A stretch of 64,000 nucleotides of DNA from an uncultured Sphingomonadaceae bacterium (GTDB lineage: Bacteria > Pseudomonadota > Alphaproteobacteria > Sphingomonadales > Sphingomonadaceae), in the NCBI GenBank assembly GCA_947497315.1, contig CANMFX010000001.1, positions 992,001-1,056,000 on the forward strand. Direction: 5' to 3'. Positions 59,843 through 64,000 of the stretch are shown piece by piece. Under the pieces are notes generated by a model. That model was not told the DNA's origin and ran no database searches. It saw only the letters and a program-made list of their open reading frames with translations. The position numbers and the translations under genes are program-made. How positions within the stretch are numbered: the stretch's first letter is position 1; each line of letters opens with the position of its first letter.

Positions 59843-60835
59843 ATGGGCCGTGATGTATCAAATATTATGCTGACCGTTGACACGGAGCTTTCTGCTGCCC
59901 TGCACCAGCAAGGATTGAGCGCCGCCGCCAATTTTGACAGCTCGATACTTGGGCGCTGTAATGCGGGCGATTTCGGAATTGTCCATCAGATGAATCGACT
60001 TGATGATTATGGCCATAAAGCTGTGTTCTTCATCGACCCCATGCCTGCGCTGGTTTATGGTGAACAGATCGTCGCGGATATGGTTGGCCCGGTTGTCGAG
60101 CGGGGCCATGAAGTGCAGCTGCACATGCACACGGAATGGCTGGAATGGGCAAAGGATTCGCCGGTGGAAGATCGCTGGGGACGTAATCTAGCAGATTTCG
60201 ATTTTGAGGATCAGGTACGGTTGTTGAAATTTGCAACGGGTGTTTTAACAAAAGCTGGCGCGCCGGTGCCCACTGCTTTTCGGGCCGGCAATTTCGGGGC
60301 AAATGACGACAGTCTGCGTGCTTTGCGGGCTGCCGGACTGATCTGGGATACAAGTTTTACGCCTTGCTCCTCCATACGGCATTGCAAGATCAACGTGCCG
60401 AAAAACCAGATTGCACCTGTTTTGAAAAGCGGCGTGGTGGAATTGCCGGTGGCCGGAATATTGGACGGGCCAAATACGATCAGGCCGGCGCAGATTTGCG
60501 CACTCTCAACGGCGGAAATGAAGGCGGCAATGGTTCATGCCCACATGGAACATCATCCTGTTTTTGTGACTGTAACACATAGTTTTGAGTTGCTGTCCCG
60601 CGACCGGTCACGCCCTAACCGTTCAGTGGCGAAGAGGTTCGATCAAATCGCCGCCTTTATCGCCGCACATAACGGTTTGCAAACATCCGGTTTCAACCAG
60701 TTGTCGGTCAGCAAGCTGCTTGACCATGAGCAAAATTTTACCCGGCTTGGCTCTAGGCCATTGCGCAGCGTGATGCGTATGGCAGAGCAGCTATGGGCAA
60801 CCTGGCGCTATGAGCGCAGCGTGACGCCGGTTTAA
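59843..60835 (+). CDS. Polysaccharide deacetylase-like (NodB-fold) protein
   Basis: A 330-residue protein from the ATG at 59843 (a GTG lies directly before it). The carbohydrate esterase 4 pattern is visible: MLTVDTELS (catalytic-type Asp), a metal-site motif HEVQLHMHTEWLEW, and TAFRAGNFGANDDSLRALRA. The second His is in VTVTHSFELLSRD. Such proteins deacetylate or otherwise edit polysaccharides; no sugar can be named. There is no signal peptide, so it probably acts in the cytoplasm, which differs from most secreted deacetylases. Confidence 0.82.
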   Translation: MGRDVSNIMLTVDTELSAALHQQGLSAAANFDSSILGRCNAGDFGIVHQMNRLDDYGHKAVFFIDPMPALVYGEQIVADMVGPVVERGHEVQLHMHTEWLEWAKDSPVEDRWGRNLADFDFEDQVRLLKFATGVLTKAGAPVPTAFRAGNFGANDDSLRALRAAGLIWDTSFTPCSSIRHCKINVPKNQIAPVLKSGVVELPVAGILDGPNTIRPAQICALSTAEMKAAMVHAHMEHHPVFVTVTHSFELLSRDRSRPNRSVAKRFDQIAAFIAAHNGLQTSGFNQLSVSKLLDHEQNFTRLGSRPLRSVMRMAEQLWATWRYERSVTPV

Positions 60836-60880
60836 CAGCGACGGGAATGCCTGCGAGTTGGTTGTTGGTCACTTTAAAAT

Positions 60881-60914
60881 AAAAACGGCGGCGCTTTTCA
60901 GCGCCGCCGTTTTT
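60881..60914. terminator. Bidirectional intrinsic terminator
   Basis: A perfect 14-bp stem (AAAAACGGCGGCGC with its complement) around a six-base TTTTCA loop, with A-run and T-run on the two sides so that it works on both strands. It lies between the convergent deacetylase-like and TonB-receptor genes, 45 and 35 bases from their stops. Confidence 0.92.
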
Positions 60915-60948
60915 TGGATTCATTAGGTTTGACTATTAAAGTCAGAGA

Positions 60949-63900
60949 CTAGAATTCGTAGCGAACGCCGACTTTGATAGCCCAGCGTGATGGCAGGACA
61001 TCGATTTCGTTGTCGCTGCCGACATTGAAGCCTGAGATCAGGTATTGGCCGGTTGTGCTATCAATGCCACCATCAACCAAATCAAGGCGGCCATCAGATG
61101 TCTGATTCCGGCGTGCGTTACCATTCGAGTCAATAAAGTTCAGGAAATTGTCAAAAACGCCGTAGATTTCGATGCGATCATCAACACCAAACAAAGTGCC
61201 TGGTCCCGGAATCTGCTGGGACAGGCGAATGTCGAGATCATAATACCAATCATTGTTACACGTATTACGCGGAATGGTTTGACCGCGATATTTGCTGATA
61301 CATTTGTTTGCAGAAATGAAACCCTCGAGACCACTCGCCGCATCAGCTGCAGTTTGCAAAACTGCACCTGTATCGCGGTTAACCAAGTCAACAAATCTCA
61401 CATTTGGGTCATTCAAACCTGTCGGGATGTATAGCAATCCGGCATCACGGCTTGACGAGATTTCGTCAAAACCTGGATTGCCGTCAAATGTGACGCTGTA
61501 GGGCAGGCCGGACTGGGCCGAGAAGAAAAAGCCCAAACCAGTTTTGTAATCATCGAAAAGAGTCTCTTCGAAATTTGCCGCAAAGGTAATGTTGTGACGG
61601 ATTTCAAAGTTCGATGTTGATACACTTGGATTCTGACGATCAAATGCCGCTGTACGGGTGAAGTTTGACGTTGCGGTTGAACTGGATGAGTCCCGGCGAT
61701 TATTTGAATCTGTCCAAGCATAACCGAGAGATACAAAAACATTGCCACCATCAGTGAAGAGTCCGCGGTCGAAATTTTTCGACAAAATTGCGGATACTGT
61801 GTGGCTGTTGTAGGAACCAGCATTGGTGAGCTGAATTTCGTCTTCGCGCCGTGTGTTGAAACAAGCATCGGTTACATTGACAAAGCCACCGGTTGTTCCG
61901 CTACCCTGGAAGGTCGCATCACAGCCGACATTTAGTGCGTCAATCGATGAATAAAGCGGACGACCATCTATGGTGAAGCCGTTCAAGCCTTTGTTTGGAT
62001 CAATTGCATAGGTGAGATCTACAAAATTGAAGGGATTCCGGTTGCGGCTAAAGATATAGTCAACATTCAGTCCCCAGTTACTAAAGAAACCGCCGTCATT
62101 CGTACCAAAGCGTGTTGCAACGCCCAAATTAGCACGCAAGACAGTTGGAATTTTCAAGTTTGGATCTGTCGATTGAACAGAAGCCCTGCCTGCTTGCGCA
62201 GCGTTGACGGCAGCATCAACCGCGCACTGCGGTATACCTGTAAAAGCCCCGCCACCGGGTGTAACGTCGACCTGTCCACCTGCAGTCAAGCCAGCACACT
62301 CTGCACTGGACAAAGTACCAATTGCTGAAGCAAAACCGTCATTTGAAAAGGCGTTAGAAAACCAGACGGTTGGATCACCACCCGAGAAGATGCCAACGCC
62401 GCCCTTGACTTGCGTATTGCTAAAGAAGCCGTCGTTGAACATATTGTAGGTGAAGCCCAAGCGAGGCAAGATTACCGGATCAAGAGAACCAAAAGACACT
62501 GCATTTGTGAAGCCATAGCGCTGTTGGAAAAGAGGATTAGCGCGCGGTGCATCACCACTATACCAATCCAATCGGACGCCGCCAAGAAGGTTCAACTGGT
62601 CTGTGGCTTGCCATTCATCCTGCGCATAGATGGAAAAGATAGAACGCTTGAAGGAAGCAGAGGCATCATTGATATCACCCGTGCTCGACGCTGAAATCAA
62701 GAAACCGTCGGTATCTCCGTTAATCAAGTCGTCTGTGCCGAAGAAGGTGTTGAATGATCTGCCATCATTGAGCAAACCAGCCCGCAAAGCATCGACATTT
62801 GCAAAATTGAACATACCTGTCGCATTAATGGCGAACAGGTTGAACACATCGGCGCGATTACCCTCTATGCCCAATGTGAATGTGTGATCTCCAGACTCAA
62901 GCCGTCCTTTGACCTTAAACTGATCAACAGTTTGTTGAAGATCATTAGCTGACCGGAACTGACCCGGCCCGGCTTCGAAAAAGCCTGTCTCGCAACCGGC
63001 TGCATCAGTATCACAGCCAAATGGTGTTGTTACGCCGACCCGGATAATCGGAATTGGGTTACCATTTTGTGCTTCACCGCCATTAATCGGGTCTTGAATA
63101 TCAGTGATTTCAGAGCGGGATAGACGAATCTCTGTCGAGAAATTGTCGGTCCATTGTGAGAAAAGCCGACCAGAGAAATAGTCTGACTTGGTGCCTTCCA
63201 CACGAAAGCTCTGTAGGCCGGTTGCCACGCCGCTACCCAACGAATCTTCAAATTGTTTGGCTTCGTTGAGATGCTGGTATGAGAGTTCCAAACGATGGTC
63301 GTCATTGATGAACCAGTCTAGGCGCCCAAAATAACGCTCATTGCGTTCCGGGTTCGTACGAACCAGTGGACCTACTGCTATGCCGTAGGTATTTTCGATA
63401 ATGCCGGCGATTTCATTAAACGTGTCTACATCGATGAAATCCTGAACATTTGGATAGCCTGCGCCAATCGGACCATCTGTTACCGGAACACCAGAGAACT
63501 CAGCTTGCTCATAGCCAACGTGGAAAAACAGCTTATCTTCGATAATCGGGCCGGACAGTGTAGCGCCCCAACGCTTGTTGTTAAAAGAAGATGGTGGGGC
63601 AGATATACCACCAGCAGTATCACCGGTCAGCCCATCATCCTGATACTCAAAAAACGCCGTGCCATGAAAATCATTGGAGCCTGATTTGGTTACAACGTTA
63701 ATGGCACAACCGGTAAATTGGCCATATTCTACGTCAAATGGAGCAAGCTCCACTGATGTTTCTTTAATGGAGTCGAAAGGTAATGGCAGCGAGTTGCGTG
63801 AGGCAAAGGGCGTACCGTTCAAACCGAAAGTGTCGGCTTGAACAATGCCATCGACAGTAAATGTGTTAGCGCGGTCATTTGCGCCCAAGCAAGTAACGCG

Positions 63901-64000
63901 GTCCACTGTGCCGCCTTGTTCGCGGCTCAAACTGACGCGTGGATCAATTCGGATTACGTCACGAATGTCGCGGTTAATTGTTGGGACGCTTTCCAATACG
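60949..64000 (-). CDS. Oar-like TonB-dependent receptor (N-terminus outside the window)
   Basis: An outer membrane receptor of which 1,017 codons are in the window. The plug domain is at the right edge (NRDIRDVIRIDPRVSLSREQ; NTFTVDGIVQADTFGLNGTP; GCAINVVTKSGSNDFHGTAF) and the rest is a 22-strand-type barrel with large loops that ends in the terminal aromatic signature KVGVRYEF. The plug sequence belongs to the Oar/carboxypeptidase-regulatory group, common in sphingomonads and thought to take up large or complex nutrients. The missing part should hold the signal peptide and a regulatory-like domain. The ligand is unknown. Confidence 0.93.
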   Translation of the reverse strand, partial: VLESVPTINRDIRDVIRIDPRVSLSREQGGTVDRVTCLGANDRANTFTVDGIVQADTFGLNGTPFASRNSLPLPFDSIKETSVELAPFDVEYGQFTGCAINVVTKSGSNDFHGTAFFEYQDDGLTGDTAGGISAPPSSFNNKRWGATLSGPIIEDKLFFHVGYEQAEFSGVPVTDGPIGAGYPNVQDFIDVDTFNEIAGIIENTYGIAVGPLVRTNPERNERYFGRLDWFINDDHRLELSYQHLNEAKQFEDSLGSGVATGLQSFRVEGTKSDYFSGRLFSQWTDNFSTEIRLSRSEITDIQDPINGGEAQNGNPIPIIRVGVTTPFGCDTDAAGCETGFFEAGPGQFRSANDLQQTVDQFKVKGRLESGDHTFTLGIEGNRADVFNLFAINATGMFNFANVDALRAGLLNDGRSFNTFFGTDDLINGDTDGFLISASSTGDINDASASFKRSIFSIYAQDEWQATDQLNLLGGVRLDWYSGDAPRANPLFQQRYGFTNAVSFGSLDPVILPRLGFTYNMFNDGFFSNTQVKGGVGIFSGGDPTVWFSNAFSNDGFASAIGTLSSAECAGLTAGGQVDVTPGGGAFTGIPQCAVDAAVNAAQAGRASVQSTDPNLKIPTVLRANLGVATRFGTNDGGFFSNWGLNVDYIFSRNRNPFNFVDLTYAIDPNKGLNGFTIDGRPLYSSIDALNVGCDATFQGSGTTGGFVNVTDACFNTRREDEIQLTNAGSYNSHTVSAILSKNFDRGLFTDGGNVFVSLGYAWTDSNNRRDSSSSTATSNFTRTAAFDRQNPSVSTSNFEIRHNITFAANFEETLFDDYKTGLGFFFSAQSGLPYSVTFDGNPGFDEISSSRDAGLLYIPTGLNDPNVRFVDLVNRDTGAVLQTAADAASGLEGFISANKCISKYRGQTIPRNTCNNDWYYDLDIRLSQQIPGPGTLFGVDDRIEIYGVFDNFLNFIDSNGNARRNQTSDGRLDLVDGGIDSTTGQYLISGFNVGSDNEIDVLPSRWAIKVGVRYEF

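Noticed and set aside
1-64000. Insertion sequences, prophage genes, integrases, toxin-antitoxin pairs, CRISPR arrays or restriction systems
   Set aside because: No reading frame or repeat pattern supports any of these; the tRNA-Gly shows no neighbouring integrase or repeated 3' end.

Overview
The window looks like a stretch of chromosome from an alphaproteobacterium, most likely a marine-type member of the Sphingomonadales (Sphingorhabdus/Parasphingorhabdus-like). This is inferred from gene content: an Oar-like TonB-dependent receptor, a MidA-lgt pair, a DUF177/CBP3-type chaperone/BamE cluster, an MlaE permease with a built-in STAS domain, and many ATGA/TAATG gene overlaps. No 16S or other taxonomic marker is present, so the assignment is provisional. 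About 60 protein genes and one tRNA-Gly (GCC) are supported. I saw no insertion sequence, prophage, CRISPR array or rRNA.

Layout. 1-1.7 kb: a transferrin-binding-protein-like surface lipoprotein followed by the N-terminus of a Slam-type (surface lipoprotein assembly modifier) protein. 1.8-6.5 kb: purC, a DUF4349 lipoprotein, an NTF2-like protein and parC. 7.2-11.0 kb: an ECF sigma factor module, made of a Spy-like periplasmic protein, a sterol-desaturase-family membrane enzyme, the ECF sigma factor, its anti-sigma factor, a second Spy/CpxP-like membrane protein and a secreted repeat protein. Two nearly identical promoter-like sites (GGGAATATTT-N13-CGTC) precede its first and last genes. 11.3-17.4 kb: a DMT exporter overlapping a threonine aldolase, a winged-helix protein, a LuxR solo, and a membrane GGDEF-EAL protein whose ribosome binding site lies in a hairpin. 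17.2-25.6 kb: housekeeping and small metabolic genes (tag, ICMT-like methyltransferase, PQQ-type sugar dehydrogenase, DUF1499, GNAT, DUF1285-Nudix-CCA operon, SDR).

26.2-28.5 kb: a stand-alone LuxR-type HTH protein divergent from a fusion of a SARP-like winged helix with an alpha/beta hydrolase, separated by a 520-bp spacer. 28.5-36.2 kb: YeeZ-like epimerase, pepN, a YfiH-type protein, a SLC13 transporter, a trans-sulfuration enzyme and a HAD phosphatase. 36.3-39.9 kb: a complete Mla/Mce lipid transport operon (STAS-MlaE, MlaF, MCE protein, auxiliary lipoprotein). 39.9-50.5 kb: MidA, lgt, an acyl-CoA-synthetase-like enzyme, glnD, DUF177, CBP3-like chaperone, bamE and a MaeB malic enzyme. 50.7-59.3 kb: mutS with a coupled exported peroxiredoxin, argB, yggT, folD, a lipoprotein, marC, and the ybbN/LON-domain/Trm112 operon. 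59.5-64 kb: tRNA-Gly, a polysaccharide-deacetylase-like protein and a large TonB-dependent receptor cut by the window edge.

Most of the window is conserved chromosomal background. The most interesting parts are the Slam/TbpB-like pair at the left edge, the self-contained ECF envelope module at 7.2-11.0 kb, and the LuxR-HTH / SARP-hydrolase locus at 26-28.5 kb. Many genes act at the cell envelope (Lgt, BamE, Mla, six lipoproteins, ECF module). That is a theme of the window, not proof that they form one system.
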